A stretch of 64,000 nucleotides of DNA from Gluconobacter kondonii (GCF_002723995.1 NZ_BEWP01000003.1:62001-126000); one strand, 5' to 3'; positions 35,952 through 45,411 are shown, numbered from the stretch's first letter. The notes: generated by a model not told the origin, from the letters alone. Program-made: numbers and translations.

Positions 35952-37910
35952 ATGCCCCGTATCTCCCGCCTTCTTCTTGCGACAAGCATGCTCGTCGCTG
36001 TTCCGGCGCTGGCGTCCGTGCCGGCACAGGAGCCGGTTTCGCCGCCGAAGCCCAAGGCATCTCCGGCTCCGAAAGCCGTTTCATCGTCCATCCCCGAGAC
36101 TGTTACGGTGACGGCGAACCGCATCCCGCAGGATCTGAGCAAGGTCGGCTCGCAGGTTACGGTTGTGACCCAGCGTGACATTGAACTGCTCCAGCGGCGT
36201 GACCTCGCGGACCTTCTGTCTCGTGAGCCGGGCCTGAACATGGTGCGGACGGGTGGCCCCGGTGGTACGGGGTCGATCTTCATGCGCGGCACCAACGCCA
36301 ACGAAGTGAAAGTGCGGCTGGACGGGATGGACATCAACGATCCGTCCACCCCGGCCGGGGCGTTCGATACGGCGCAGTTCCTGACGGATGGGCTGGCCCG
36401 CGTGGAAATCCTGCGCGGACCGCAGAGCGGCCTGTATGGTGCGGATGCGATGGGTGGTGTCATCGATATGACGACCAAGCAGGGGCAGGGGCCGCTGCAC
36501 GGTTTCGTCCGGCTCGAAGGCGGCAGCTATTCCACCAAGAACCAGACGGCCGGGTTCTCGGGATCGCTTCATCGCTTTCATTATATGGTCGAAGTCTCGC
36601 ACAACCATGTCGGCGATTATCAGGCCGTGCCGAAAGACATTCGCGCACAGGTTCACGGCCATGACATTGCGTCCAACCGCAACGACAACCGCACCGCCAA
36701 TGTGCGCCTCGGCTATGACGTGACGGACAATTTCGATCTCGGCTTCACGGCCCATCTGACGCAGGCGGATTACGAATACGTCGCCGACGATTACAGTTCC
36801 TACCCGACGCTGCCCTCAGCCCAGCAGAATGAGAGCGATCTCAAACAGGCCATCCTGCGCGGAACGGCCCATCTGAAATCCTTCAAGGGTGTGTTCGAGC
36901 AGACGCTGGGCGTCGGGTACGTCACCTATCGCCGTCACGACATCACGGCCGGGGAATCAGACATCGCGTCCAATCGTGGCGACCGGTTGAAAGTGGACTG
37001 GCAGGGCCTGACCCATCTCGGTCATAACGGCTCTTTCCTCGTTGGATATGATTATATCCGCGAGCGCATCCTGACACCGATCGACGCCCAGACCACGACG
37101 AACGCCGCCTGGGGGCAGCTTGAGGGGCACTGGCACGACATTCTCTTCGGCTCGGCCAATATCCGCTACGACAACAATTCGCGTTACGGCAATTACGTGA
37201 CATGGCGTGTGGCCCCGGCTGTAAAAATCCCCGGAACGGGTCTGACGCTTAAGGCCAGCGGTGGCTCGGGCTTCCACGGCCCGTCCCTGAACCAGCTTTT
37301 CGTCAGCTACCCGGCCTATTATTTCCTCGCGAACCCGAACCTGCGGGCCGAGCGCCTTCTGGGCTTTGACGCCGGGTTTGAAGAGCGCCTTCTGAACGGC
37401 AAGCTGACCTTCGGTGCCGACTATTACGGCAACCATGTCCGCAATCTCATCAATACCGCGCTGTCGGGCTATAACTACACCTATGTCAACGTGGCCCGCG
37501 CCCAGACGCATGGTGTTGAGGCATTCGTTGATTACCGCATCATCAAGAGTGTCGATCTGCGCGGCACCTATACCTGGACGGACGCCACGGATCGCAGCAC
37601 GGGTGCGGCTCTCGTGCGTCGCCCGCGTCACAAAGCCACGGCCAGCGTCATCTGGACGCCGACCAAGCGCCTGAGCATCACACCAAGCCTGCTGTATGTC
37701 AGCGGCTGGCACGATCTCGACCGGTATACGTCCATGAGCACGATCGGCCATGATTATGTGACGGTGAACATTGCCGCCGAATACAAGCTGGCCAATTTTG
37801 TCACCCTGTTTGCGCGTGGCGACAATCTGGGGAACCGGTATTATGAAAACCCGGTCGGCTACCTCCAGCCGGGCCGGTCTTTCTACGGCGGTGTGACGTT
37901 TGGCCTTTAA
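35952..37910 (+). CDS. btuB: TonB-dependent vitamin B12 receptor
   Basis: A 652-residue receptor. A signal peptide (1-21) precedes a Pro-rich linker and the TonB box region ETVTVTANRIP (about 49-59). The plug contains VVTQRDIELLQRRDLADLLSREPGLN and IFMRGTNANEVKVRLDGMDINDPS, close to the BtuB type, and the barrel follows. The riboswitch and the downstream BtuFCD-type genes make cobalamin or a related corrinoid the expected ligand. The next gene starts inside its last codons (11-bp overlap). Confidence 0.93.
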   Translation: MPRISRLLLATSMLVAVPALASVPAQEPVSPPKPKASPAPKAVSSSIPETVTVTANRIPQDLSKVGSQVTVVTQRDIELLQRRDLADLLSREPGLNMVRTGGPGGTGSIFMRGTNANEVKVRLDGMDINDPSTPAGAFDTAQFLTDGLARVEILRGPQSGLYGADAMGGVIDMTTKQGQGPLHGFVRLEGGSYSTKNQTAGFSGSLHRFHYMVEVSHNHVGDYQAVPKDIRAQVHGHDIASNRNDNRTANVRLGYDVTDNFDLGFTAHLTQADYEYVADDYSSYPTLPSAQQNESDLKQAILRGTAHLKSFKGVFEQTLGVGYVTYRRHDITAGESDIASNRGDRLKVDWQGLTHLGHNGSFLVGYDYIRERILTPIDAQTTTNAAWGQLEGHWHDILFGSANIRYDNNSRYGNYVTWRVAPAVKIPGTGLTLKASGGSGFHGPSLNQLFVSYPAYYFLANPNLRAERLLGFDAGFEERLLNGKLTFGADYYGNHVRNLINTALSGYNYTYVNVARAQTHGVEAFVDYRIIKSVDLRGTYTWTDATDRSTGAALVRRPRHKATASVIWTPTKRLSITPSLLYVSGWHDLDRYTSMSTIGHDYVTVNIAAEYKLANFVTLFARGDNLGNRYYENPVGYLQPGRSFYGGVTFGL

Positions 37911-38760
37911 GGCGTTCCTTCACGTCCTTTCAGCTCCGGCGGCAGTGCTTCTGCTGTCGGGCGCTCTCGCCGGATCGGCCTGTGCCGGTCCGGTGCGAAC
38001 CCGTATCGTCTCGCTTAATCTGTGTACGGACGAATTGCTGCTCGAACTGGCGGACCCATCCCATATCCTCGGCCTGAGCCCGTTGGCGACGGATTGCGCG
38101 GAATCCGTCCGCTGTGAACTGGCACAGACTTATCCCGTGCAGCGTCCTGACGGCGAGAACCTCGTCGCCACTCATCCCGATCTTGTTCTGGACGGCACAT
38201 GGCACCGCCCGACCGCCGCGCTCGTGACGGACGCCCTGCACGTTCCGTTCGTCCAGCTTCCCTCTATCGCCTCCCTTGCGGATATTCCCGTTCAGATCCG
38301 GACCGTCGCCCACGCCATTGGCGAAGAGGCGCGCGGTGAGGAGATGATCCGCTCCTTTGCGGACCGGCTTGAAAGCCTCCATCCCGCCCAGCCGGAAAAA
38401 ATCCTGACGGTTACGGTTGTCGGTGCGAATCTTGCGGGAGAAGAGGGCGGGCTGATCTCCGATCTTCTCAAACGCGCCGGGTTCCGTCTCTCCGCCTCCG
38501 AACGGCCGGACGGCACCATCGCGCTGGAAACCCTGATCGCCCATCCGCCAGACCTTCTGGTGACCGGCATGATTTCCGAAGGCGCGTCTTTGGCCGAAAA
38601 TGTTGTTCACCATCCCGTCTTGCAGGGACGATTTACAGGCGCGCACCGTCTGGCACTCCCCGGCCGTCTGACGATGTGCGGCACGCCCGAGACCCTTGAT
38701 GCGCTGGAGGCCCTGATCGCCGTGCATGATCGCCTGACTGCAGCGGAGCCTTCGCCATGA
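37900..38760 (+). CDS. btuF: Periplasmic cobalamin-binding protein, BtuF type
   Basis: A 286-residue periplasmic solute-binding protein of the helical-backbone (cluster III) class. A signal peptide ends near residue 28 (GSACAG). RIVSLNLCTDELLLELADPSHILGLSPLA is the family start, and LVATHPDLVLDGTWHRP follows. It should pass B12 from BtuB to the BtuCD importer. The start is TTG at 37900 and overlaps btuB; GGCGG before it can serve as ribosome-binding site. The stop overlaps the next start (ATGA). Confidence 0.85.
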   Translation: MAFKAFLHVLSAPAAVLLLSGALAGSACAGPVRTRIVSLNLCTDELLLELADPSHILGLSPLATDCAESVRCELAQTYPVQRPDGENLVATHPDLVLDGTWHRPTAALVTDALHVPFVQLPSIASLADIPVQIRTVAHAIGEEARGEEMIRSFADRLESLHPAQPEKILTVTVVGANLAGEEGGLISDLLKRAGFRLSASERPDGTIALETLIAHPPDLLVTGMISEGASLAENVVHHPVLQGRFTGAHRLALPGRLTMCGTPETLDALEALIAVHDRLTAAEPSP

Positions 38761-39743
38761 GCCGTTATGTCCTGATCGTCGCTGTTCTGGGGGTATTGGT
38801 TCTGGCCCTCGCCATCCTGTCTCTGGCCGCGGGTCCGGCGGGGATTGGCGTCCTTCAGGGGCTGTCCGATATGCTGCATGGCCGCGAGACGATCGCTGCG
38901 ACCATCATCGGCCAGATCCGCCTGCCGCGCATGATTCTTGCCCTGCTGGTTGGCGGGACGCTCGGTCTGTCGGGGGCGGCGCTTCAGGGACTGGTCCGCA
39001 ATCCGCTCGCCGATCCGGGAGTATTGGGCATTTCGGGCTGCGGCGCGCTTGGGGCGGTCCTCGTCTTTTATACCGGCGTCTCGGCAGTCTGGGCGCCTGC
39101 GCTCCCCTTGGCGGCGCTGTCTGGCGCCGGGTTGGCCACGCTTCTGCTTCTGGCCCTGACGCGCGGCGGGACGCTCGTTCTGGTACTGGCCGGTGCGGCA
39201 CTGGGCTCCATGAGTGCCGCGCTTCTGGCCCTGACGCTCAATCTCGTGCCGAGCCCCTATGCCTCCTACGAAATCATGCACTGGCTCATGGGCTCCCTTT
39301 CCCGTGCGAGCCTGCATGACGTTCTGATCGCTTTGCCCGGTCTGCTGATCGGGTCGGGGTTTCTGCTCGGGACCGGTCGGTCTTTGGATGCCCTGACCCT
39401 TGGTGAAGATGTGGCCCACACGATGGGTTTTTCTCTGCGTGCGGTGCAGTGGCGCGTCGTGATCGGAACGGCGTTGGCTGTTGGAAGTGGTGTGGCGGTC
39501 GCGGGCGGGATTGGGTTCGTCGGCCTCGTCATGCCGCATCTGCTGCGTCCGCTCGTCGGAGCGCGACCCTCACGTCTGTTGTTGCCGTCCGCGCTGGGAG
39601 GGGCTGCACTGCTGCTGGCAGCGGACCTGTTCGTGCGCTTGCCTGTCAGTGGCACCGAACTGCAACTCGGCGTCGTCACTTCCCTGATCGGAACGCCGGT
39701 TTTTTTCTGGCAGGTCTGGCGCCTGCGCGGACGGCCGGTATGA
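38757..39743 (+). CDS. btuC: FecCD/BtuC-family ABC transporter permease
   Basis: A 328-residue inner-membrane permease with about ten helices. RLPRMILALLVGGTLGLSGAALQGLVRNPLADPGVLGISGCGALGAV contains the family LxxxxxGxxxxxGxxxQxxxRNPLA(D/A)P signature, and GGIGFVGLVMPHLLR is the C-terminal signature. It would form the channel of the corrinoid importer with two copies of BtuD. Overlaps btuF by 4 bp. Confidence 0.93.
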   Translation: MSRYVLIVAVLGVLVLALAILSLAAGPAGIGVLQGLSDMLHGRETIAATIIGQIRLPRMILALLVGGTLGLSGAALQGLVRNPLADPGVLGISGCGALGAVLVFYTGVSAVWAPALPLAALSGAGLATLLLLALTRGGTLVLVLAGAALGSMSAALLALTLNLVPSPYASYEIMHWLMGSLSRASLHDVLIALPGLLIGSGFLLGTGRSLDALTLGEDVAHTMGFSLRAVQWRVVIGTALAVGSGVAVAGGIGFVGLVMPHLLRPLVGARPSRLLLPSALGGAALLLAADLFVRLPVSGTELQLGVVTSLIGTPVFFWQVWRLRGRPV

Positions 39744-39753
39744 GGCACGGATC

Positions 39754-40524
39754 ATGATCCTTCAAACCGACACACTCAGCCTGACCCTTCAGGGGAACAG
39801 GCTCCTGCACGACATCACGCTCGACGTCCGTCCCGGTGAAGTCCTTGGCGTGATCGGCCCGAATGGCGCAGGCAAAAGCACACTCCTGCGTGTCATGGCC
39901 GGACTGCTCCGTCCCGAGACCGGCCGTGTCTTGTTGGACGGACAGGACCTGTTCTCCATGCCCCCCGAACAGCGCGGGCGGCATCTGGCCTATCTCCCGC
40001 AGGACGCCCCGGCCGCCATCGGCATGAGCGTGCGGGACGTTGTGACGCTCGGTCGTCTGCCCCATCGCCGCACAGCCTCGGCGAAACAGGACATAGCTGC
40101 CGTTCAGCAGGCGCTTGAGGCCGTGGGAATGCGTGCCTTCGCTGACCGCTCCTGCGCCAGTCTGTCAGGGGGCGAACGCGCGCGTGTTCTGCTCGCCCGG
40201 GCGCTTGCGGTGGAGGCTCCCGTCCTGCTGGCGGATGAGCCGATCGCAGCGCTCGACCCCGCGCAGGCCCTGACGGTCATGGAACTGTTTAACCGTTATG
40301 CGGCGCAGGGTCAGGCCGTGGCCGTCGTCCTGCACGATCTGGCGCTTGCAGCCCGTTTCTGCACCCGGATCGCCGTATTGTCGGAAGGTGCTCTCGCCAG
40401 CATCGGCACGTCGTCAGACGTGCTGACGGACGCGCTCTTCGCTGAGGTTTACGGTGTGGCGGTGCGGCGCTGCGGAGAGGTCGTCGTCCCCTGGTCGCTG
40501 GTATCGAGGAATCGCGTGCTATAG
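39754..40524 (+). CDS. btuD: ABC transporter ATP-binding protein of the cobalamin importer
   Basis: A 256-residue ATPase. Walker A GPNGAGKST is at 35-43, the signature LSGGERARV follows and Walker B plus DEPIAALD come after it, with the H-loop in VVLHDLALAARFC. It drives uptake through the BtuC permease. The 3' end overlaps the SBF symporter gene on the opposite strand by 76 bp, so the last 25 codons of both genes are shared antisense. Confidence 0.92.
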   Translation: MILQTDTLSLTLQGNRLLHDITLDVRPGEVLGVIGPNGAGKSTLLRVMAGLLRPETGRVLLDGQDLFSMPPEQRGRHLAYLPQDAPAAIGMSVRDVVTLGRLPHRRTASAKQDIAAVQQALEAVGMRAFADRSCASLSGGERARVLLARALAVEAPVLLADEPIAALDPAQALTVMELFNRYAAQGQAVAVVLHDLALAARFCTRIAVLSEGALASIGTSSDVLTDALFAEVYGVAVRRCGEVVVPWSLVSRNRVL

Positions 40525-41471
40525 CGCCGGGCCAGCAGCGTGCAGGTGAAAAGCTGGATCTGGTGATAAATCATGAGCGGCAGCACGATAATGCCGACCG
40601 ATGCTGCCGGAAAAATGACGCTCGCCATCGGCACGCCTGACGCCAGAGACTTCTTCGATCCGCAGAACTGAAGCGCGATGCAGTTTGATGTTGTCTGTCC
40701 CAGTCCTTTGCCCATCAGCTGCGACAGCCCCAGAACCAGCGCCAGCATGGCACTGTCGAGCAATGCGACCTCCAGAAGATGCGCGCCCGAAACGCGATGC
40801 CAGATCCCCTCCACCACGGCGGAACTGAACGCGGTATAGACCACGACAACGATAGATCCGCGATCGGTAAACGAGATCAGGATCTTGTGCTTGCGCACGA
40901 TCGGCCCGACCCATTTCTGAAGGATCTGTCCCAGCGCGAAGGGCAGCAGAAGCTCTTTGCTCACGTCGAGGATGGAACCCAGCGGCGAGTGCTCCGCCCC
41001 CACATGTCCAAGCACCAGCCCGGTCAGCAGCGGCGTCATTGCGATACCCGCAATATTGGAAACCGTCGCAGCACAGATCGCCGCCGTGACATTTCCCCTC
41101 GCAATGGAGGTCAGTGCGATGGAAGACTGCACGGTGGACGGCAGGCAGCACAGGAACAGCACGCCCGACCACAGTTCCTCGCCAAACAGCGCATCGGGAA
41201 AAACCGCCCGGAACAGCAGATGCAGCCCGACCCCAAGCACAGGAAACAGAGCGAACGTGCAGAGCAGAACGCTACCCTGAAGTTTCCAGTCCTTCACGCT
41301 GTCCACAATGGCGTGACGTTCGAGCTTCGCGCCCTGAAAGAAGAACATGAACGTGATGAGGATCGTCACGACATGCTGAAGGATATGCTCCATCTGTCCG
41401 CGGCAGGGCAGGATGGAGGCCAGCGCAATCGCGCAGATCAGGGAGAAGAGGAAAGGGTCAAGGCGCTTCAT
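40449..41471 (-). CDS. Bile acid:sodium symporter family (SBF-like) transporter
   Basis: A 340-residue inner-membrane protein with about ten hydrophobic segments, ending in a hydrophilic tail. LCCLPSTVQSSIALTSIARGNVTAAICAATVSNIAGI is the SBF/YfeH signature with the substrate-binding cross-over. The PF13593-type members are putative sodium-dependent organic anion transporters; the substrate here is unknown. Convergent with btuD and overlapping it by 76 bp. Confidence 0.82.
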   Translation of the reverse strand: MKRLDPFLFSLICAIALASILPCRGQMEHILQHVVTILITFMFFFQGAKLERHAIVDSVKDWKLQGSVLLCTFALFPVLGVGLHLLFRAVFPDALFGEELWSGVLFLCCLPSTVQSSIALTSIARGNVTAAICAATVSNIAGIAMTPLLTGLVLGHVGAEHSPLGSILDVSKELLLPFALGQILQKWVGPIVRKHKILISFTDRGSIVVVVYTAFSSAVVEGIWHRVSGAHLLEVALLDSAMLALVLGLSQLMGKGLGQTTSNCIALQFCGSKKSLASGVPMASVIFPAASVGIIVLPLMIYHQIQLFTCTLLARRYSTRFLDTSDQGTTTSPQRRTATP

Positions 41472-41699
41472 GCCGCACTATGTCCGCATCCGACCCGGAC
41501 ATGCAACGGTCCTGGAGGTCATATCCTGTTTGTTGTCTGTCCAGCGCCTGTAGGTTTTTATCCCTCTGCGTCGAACGAAAAGGCTCATCATGACGACGCC
41601 CCGTATCGGGCGCAGATCAAGACCGTAATGGTCTCAGAAGTCGCACGTATTCCGCCACTCTGAAATGCTGTGCAGGATAATCATTTTGAGGGAGTAATA

Positions 41700-41775
41700 T
41701 GGTGCCCAAGGGCGGAATCGAACCACCGACACTGCGATTTTCAGTCGCATGCTCTACCAACTGAGCTACTTGGGC
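41700..41775 (-). tRNA. tRNA-Phe (anticodon GAA)
   Basis: A 76-nt cloverleaf on the minus strand: acceptor GCCCAAG/CTTGGGC, D-arm GCTC/GAGC, anticodon stem TGCGA/TCGCA around loop CTGAAAA (anticodon GAA), T-loop TTCGATT, and encoded ACCA. It lies just after yacG, an arrangement common in Alphaproteobacteria. Confidence 0.95.
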
Positions 41776-41835
41776 ACCGAGCTTCAGGGCGAACCCCGTT
41801 GCGGAGATGGGATGTAGCTTATGATTGCGGTGGGA

Positions 41836-42015
41836 TCAACCCTCTCCGTCGCGATATTCGTCCTGTTCTTCGTCATTGTCCTGACGAAAGGACGGAACGC
41901 GGTATGTTCCGCTGAACCAGCGGCCCAGATCGACGTCTGCACAGTGCCGGGAGCAGAATGGGCGGAACTGGGGATCTGTGGGGCGGTGGCAGATCGGGCA
42001 GGTGGACTCGCTCAT
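41836..42015 (-). CDS. yacG: DNA gyrase inhibitor YacG (small zinc protein)
   Basis: A 59-residue protein. Four cysteines at 6, 9, 21 and 25 (CPIC ... CSRHC) bind a zinc, and the tail is acidic (DNDEEQDEYRDGEG). YacG binds GyrB in E. coli and inhibits gyrase. I read it directly from the minus strand; its ATG at 42015 overlaps the stop of the RNase G-like gene by 4 bp, so the two are translated together. Confidence 0.9.
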   Translation of the reverse strand: MSESTCPICHRPTDPQFRPFCSRHCADVDLGRWFSGTYRVPSFRQDNDEEQDEYRDGEG

Positions 42016-43055
42016 GACAGGCTCCAGCTTGCAGGGGAGGCGTTGGGGTCAAGGACAAGGTCTAACGTTCGCGCGCGCCGGGACGTGAAATCAGCGAGAG
42101 CTTCAGGATCACTTTCCAGCGCCTTGATGAGGCTGATCGAGGCCGTCAGCGTCTGTCCGGGGCGCTCTTCGCGCAGGATCGTCCGCAGGATGGACAGGGC
42201 CAGACCCTGTGGAGAAGATAGAAGTTCATGAAGGGGCGGGCGACGGCGCGGGCGCGTCAGTTCCATTAGCCCCGACGGCGTTGCGCCGAGAACATCCGGC
42301 TTGAGTGGATCGTCGGACAGGGCTTCGCGCAGGAATGCGACCAGCGCGGGGCGTTTGCGCGTCTTTACACCCGCCGGATCTACCAGAATCGTGCCTGAGA
42401 GGTTCCGCAGACGGATCTGCCGGGCAAGGTTTGGAAAGGCTGCGACATTACTCTTGAAGTCAGGAGCGCCAGTGCTGTCGAGGTCGATGGCGATCAGGGC
42501 GGGAGTCGGAAAAAAACTAGCGGTCAGCAGGCCCAGATCGGCTTCAGAACTGCCAAGACTGTCGAAATCGGCCTCAAGCGCCCCATCGAACGCCCGCTGG
42601 CAGCGCTGAAGGCGCGGACGCAGCCGCACAGGCAGTTTTGCGGCAATACCCGGATCATCCACGAAAATTGGCGCATCCCGATAACGGTCCGCCAGTTCGT
42701 CCAACGGGGTCGGGCCGCGTTCCAGAAGTTTCGGAGCGGAAGGGGCTTCGGCAGGCATTTCGGCCCTACGCAGACGCAGACCTTTCCCGTTCTGTGCCGA
42801 GCGACTGACGCGGGCTGCGAGCAGAGTGCCTTCGATCAGGGCATCGCGTGTGGGGAGAAAACCACTCTGGTCGTCTTCGAGCAGGACGAATGCGCCGCCC
42901 AGAGCCGGGGCGGCCTTCTGGACGCGGACAACGTGCCAGTCTTCCAGACCATCCGGGCAGCCGGGACGCCAGAGTGCGACGTCCAGCAGCGTGTCATGGT
43001 CGGTAACGGCAATCCGCACTTCGCCCGGAGAACAGGCTGCGCGGATTTCAGTCAT
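42012..43055 (-). CDS. Ribonuclease E/G-like protein (short form)
   Basis: A 347-residue protein, shorter than RNase G (about 490). The N-terminal third contains a degenerate S1 fold with FVLLEDDQSGFLPTRDAL. The C-terminal half shows AIDLDSTGAPDFKSNVAAFPNLARQIRLRNLSGTILVDPAG, which aligns with the RNase E/G catalytic core carrying two metal-binding aspartates. No Zn-link CxxC is present. The same gene order (infA, maf, this gene, yacG) occurs in other Alphaproteobacteria. It may process rRNA or tRNA or be an RNA-binding relic. Confidence 0.72.
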   Translation of the reverse strand: MTEIRAACSPGEVRIAVTDHDTLLDVALWRPGCPDGLEDWHVVRVQKAAPALGGAFVLLEDDQSGFLPTRDALIEGTLLAARVSRSAQNGKGLRLRRAEMPAEAPSAPKLLERGPTPLDELADRYRDAPIFVDDPGIAAKLPVRLRPRLQRCQRAFDGALEADFDSLGSSEADLGLLTASFFPTPALIAIDLDSTGAPDFKSNVAAFPNLARQIRLRNLSGTILVDPAGVKTRKRPALVAFLREALSDDPLKPDVLGATPSGLMELTRPRRRPPLHELLSSPQGLALSILRTILREERPGQTLTASISLIKALESDPEALADFTSRRARTLDLVLDPNASPASWSLS

Positions 43056-43708
43056 GCGATCCAGCCACCCGAAGGTTTACCCACCAGTTGTCCGCGCAGG
43101 AGCTGCGCGGTTTCAAACAAAGGCAGCCCCACAACAGCCGAATAGCTGCCACCAATCTGGCGGATATGGGCGCCAGCAGCGCCCTGAATGGCATAACCGC
43201 CCGCCTTGCCCTTCCAATCCCCCTGCGCGATCAGGGCGTCGATCTGTGCGTCCGTCAGGCGGTGGAAAATGACGAAGGTTTCCACCAGCCGCTCGCAGGA
43301 ATTGCCTTGCGGCCAGCCCGCGCTCGGGCGCAGGACAACAGCGGTCAGAACCTTGTGCCGACGGCCCGACAGCAGCTTCAGGCAGGCGCGGGCCGTCTTT
43401 TCATCTTCGGCTTTCGGCAGGATGCGCCGACCGACGGACACCACGGTATCCGCGCCGAGAACCAATGCGGCATCCGTGCGTTGCGCGGCCACATGCTCCG
43501 CCTTCTGGCGGGCGAGGCGCTGCGCGAGCGGGCGCGGCAGTTCGCCGGGGCGCGGTTCTTCGTCGATATCGGCGCTGACGACGGCGTCGGGCACGATGCC
43601 GATCTGTTCCAGCAGGCTCAGGCGGCGCGGGGAGGTGGAGGCCAGAACGAGCTTCGGACGGTCCAAAAGGCCGGATGACCCTTCTGCGGAAGACGGGGAT
43701 GCGGTCAT
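43052..43708 (-). CDS. maf: Maf-like nucleotide pyrophosphatase (second copy)
   Basis: A 218-residue Maf protein with LVLASTSPRRLSLLEQIGI near the N-terminus, VLGADTVVSVGRRIL in the catalytic region and GLPLFETAQLLRG at the C-terminus. It matches the YhdE branch (dTTP/UTP pyrophosphatase) more closely than the first copy. It overlaps the RNase G-like gene by 4 bp and lies 13 bp after infA, so all belong to one operon. Confidence 0.9.
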   Translation of the reverse strand: MTASPSSAEGSSGLLDRPKLVLASTSPRRLSLLEQIGIVPDAVVSADIDEEPRPGELPRPLAQRLARQKAEHVAAQRTDAALVLGADTVVSVGRRILPKAEDEKTARACLKLLSGRRHKVLTAVVLRPSAGWPQGNSCERLVETFVIFHRLTDAQIDALIAQGDWKGKAGGYAIQGAAGAHIRQIGGSYSAVVGLPLFETAQLLRGQLVGKPSGGWIA

Positions 43709-43721
43709 GCGGCGGACTGTC

Positions 43722-43940
43722 TTACTTGAAGCGGAACGTGATCCGTCCCTTGGACAGGTCGTAGGGCGTCATTTCGACGTTGACGCGGTCACCGGCCAGA
43801 ACGCGGATGCGGTTCTTGCGCATCTTGCCGCTCGTATGGGCGAGGATGGTGTGCTCGTTGTCGAGCGTGACGCGGAACATGGCGTTGGGGAGCAGTTCCA
43901 TGACGGTGCCGGTAAACTCGATCAGGTCTTCTTTTGACAT
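43722..43940 (-). CDS. infA: Translation initiation factor IF-1
   Basis: A 72-residue OB-fold protein. [24 protein letters not shown] and [36 protein letters not shown] are nearly invariant in the family. It binds the A-site of the 30S subunit during initiation. The gene heads the maf-RNase G-yacG operon. Confidence 0.97.
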   Translation of the reverse strand: MSKEDLIEFTGTVMELLPNAMFRVTLDNEHTILAHTSGKMRKNRIRVLAGDRVNVEMTPYDLSKGRITFRFK

Positions 43941-44106
43941 GTGAATCCTTGCTTCAGGGACAGGGTAATGATCTGCGCGCGGCAGTGGCTCCGGTGCGGA
44001 GCCAGAAAATCCAGCCCGCTATGTGCGGACTGTCAGCCGAAAGGTCAAGCGCGACCGGCCCCTGTCCCGGGATTCTTGCGGTTTTTATGCCGGCTCGACG
44101 TGGTTT

Positions 44107-45411
44107 TCAGGAGGCTTTGCCAGCGGCCTGCGCTCCACCCTGAGCCGCGGCACGGGCGGCCATCTTTTCCTCTTCGGTCCAGACGCGGCGCTCGCGCACC
44201 TTCTGCGGCTTGACCTGCTTGACCGGACCGCCGCCGAGGACGGGCGGGCGCATGGTGGAGTTCCGGGCCTTTTCGCAGTGCCATTCATGGCTGTCATGAA
44301 CGTCCAGAGTCCGGCCGATCTCACGCTCCACGGCATGGAGCCAGGCGCGCTGTTCTGCATCGCACAGCGTAATGGCAAAACCGCTGCGGCCCGCACGGCC
44401 CGTGCGGCCGATCCGGTGGACATAGCTCTCCGGCAGGCTCGGCAGGTCGTGGTTGATGACATGCGTGACCGTATCGACGTCAATGCCGCGCGCCGCGATA
44501 TCAGTCGCCACCAGAACCTGAACGTCGCCTTCGCGGAATGCGTTCAGCGCCCGCTCGCGCTGGCCCTGCGACCGGTTGCCGTGCAGCGCTTCCGCCGTGA
44601 TGCCGGACTCCGTCAGGAAGGTGCAGACCTCGTTGGCGATGTTCTTTTGCAATGTGAAGACGACGGCCTGACCGATGCCCGGCGTCTGAAGCTGGGACAG
44701 GAGGGCCGCTTTCTTGTTGGACGCATCAAGGAACATGACCGACTGCGCGATGCGGTCCACCGTGGTGGAGGGCGGTGCGATTTCGACCTTGGCCGGGTCG
44801 CGCAGGAGGCTCTCGACGAGGGCCGTAATGGATTTCGGCATGGTCGCGGAAAACAGCACCGTGTGCCGGTCTGCGGGGAGTGTTGCGACAATGCGTTCGA
44901 TCGGCTTGGCAAAGCCCATGTCGAGCATCTGGTCGGCTTCATCCAGCACCAGCGCCTCAAGCTGCGACAGATCGCACAGGCCCTGCTCAATCAGGTCCAG
45001 CAGGCGGCCCGGTGCGGCGACGATGATGTCCACGCCCTCTTCAAGCGCCTTGACCTGATGGACCTGACTGACACCGCCGAAAATCGTGGTGACACGCACG
45101 GGCTGGTGACGGCTGAAGCTCTCGAATCCGTCCGCGATCTGCGAAACCAGTTCGCGCGTGGGCGCCAGAACCAGAATGTGCGCGCCGTTCTTAGGGGCTG
45201 GGCGCGGGGTTTCGGCAAGCCGGTGCAGCAAAGGAAGCGCGAAAGAGGCTGTTTTACCCGTGCCGGTCTGTGCCAGTCCGAGCAGATCGCGGCCTTCCAG
45301 CAGAAACGGAATGGACTGGGCCTGAATGGGCGTCGGCTTGACGTAGCCTGCGTCGTCCAGAGCACGAAGGATTGTGGGCGTAAGGCCGAGATCGGCAAAA
45401 GTTACGGACAT
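44107..45411 (-). CDS. DEAD-box RNA helicase (RhlE-like)
   Basis: A 434-residue helicase. The Q motif PTPIQ (27-31), Walker A AQTGTGKT (47-54), PTRELVSQI, DEAD, SAT and HRIGRTGRAG motifs appear in order. A basic C-terminal tail (about 400-434) may bind RNA. It unwinds RNA for ribosome assembly or mRNA turnover. Single gene, 166 bp from infA. The tail type and length place it with RhlE rather than DeaD. Confidence 0.9.
   Translation of the reverse strand: MSVTFADLGLTPTILRALDDAGYVKPTPIQAQSIPFLLEGRDLLGLAQTGTGKTASFALPLLHRLAETPRPAPKNGAHILVLAPTRELVSQIADGFESFSRHQPVRVTTIFGGVSQVHQVKALEEGVDIIVAAPGRLLDLIEQGLCDLSQLEALVLDEADQMLDMGFAKPIERIVATLPADRHTVLFSATMPKSITALVESLLRDPAKVEIAPPSTTVDRIAQSVMFLDASNKKAALLSQLQTPGIGQAVVFTLQKNIANEVCTFLTESGITAEALHGNRSQGQRERALNAFREGDVQVLVATDIAARGIDVDTVTHVINHDLPSLPESYVHRIGRTGRAGRSGFAITLCDAEQRAWLHAVEREIGRTLDVHDSHEWHCEKARNSTMRPPVLGGGPVKQVKPQKVRERRVWTEEEKMAARAAAQGGAQAAGKAS

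Noticed and set aside
41873-42058. 61-codon minus-strand frame at the yacG position
   Set aside because: Wrong frame (Pro-rich); the neighbouring frame gives the Cys4 protein YacG.
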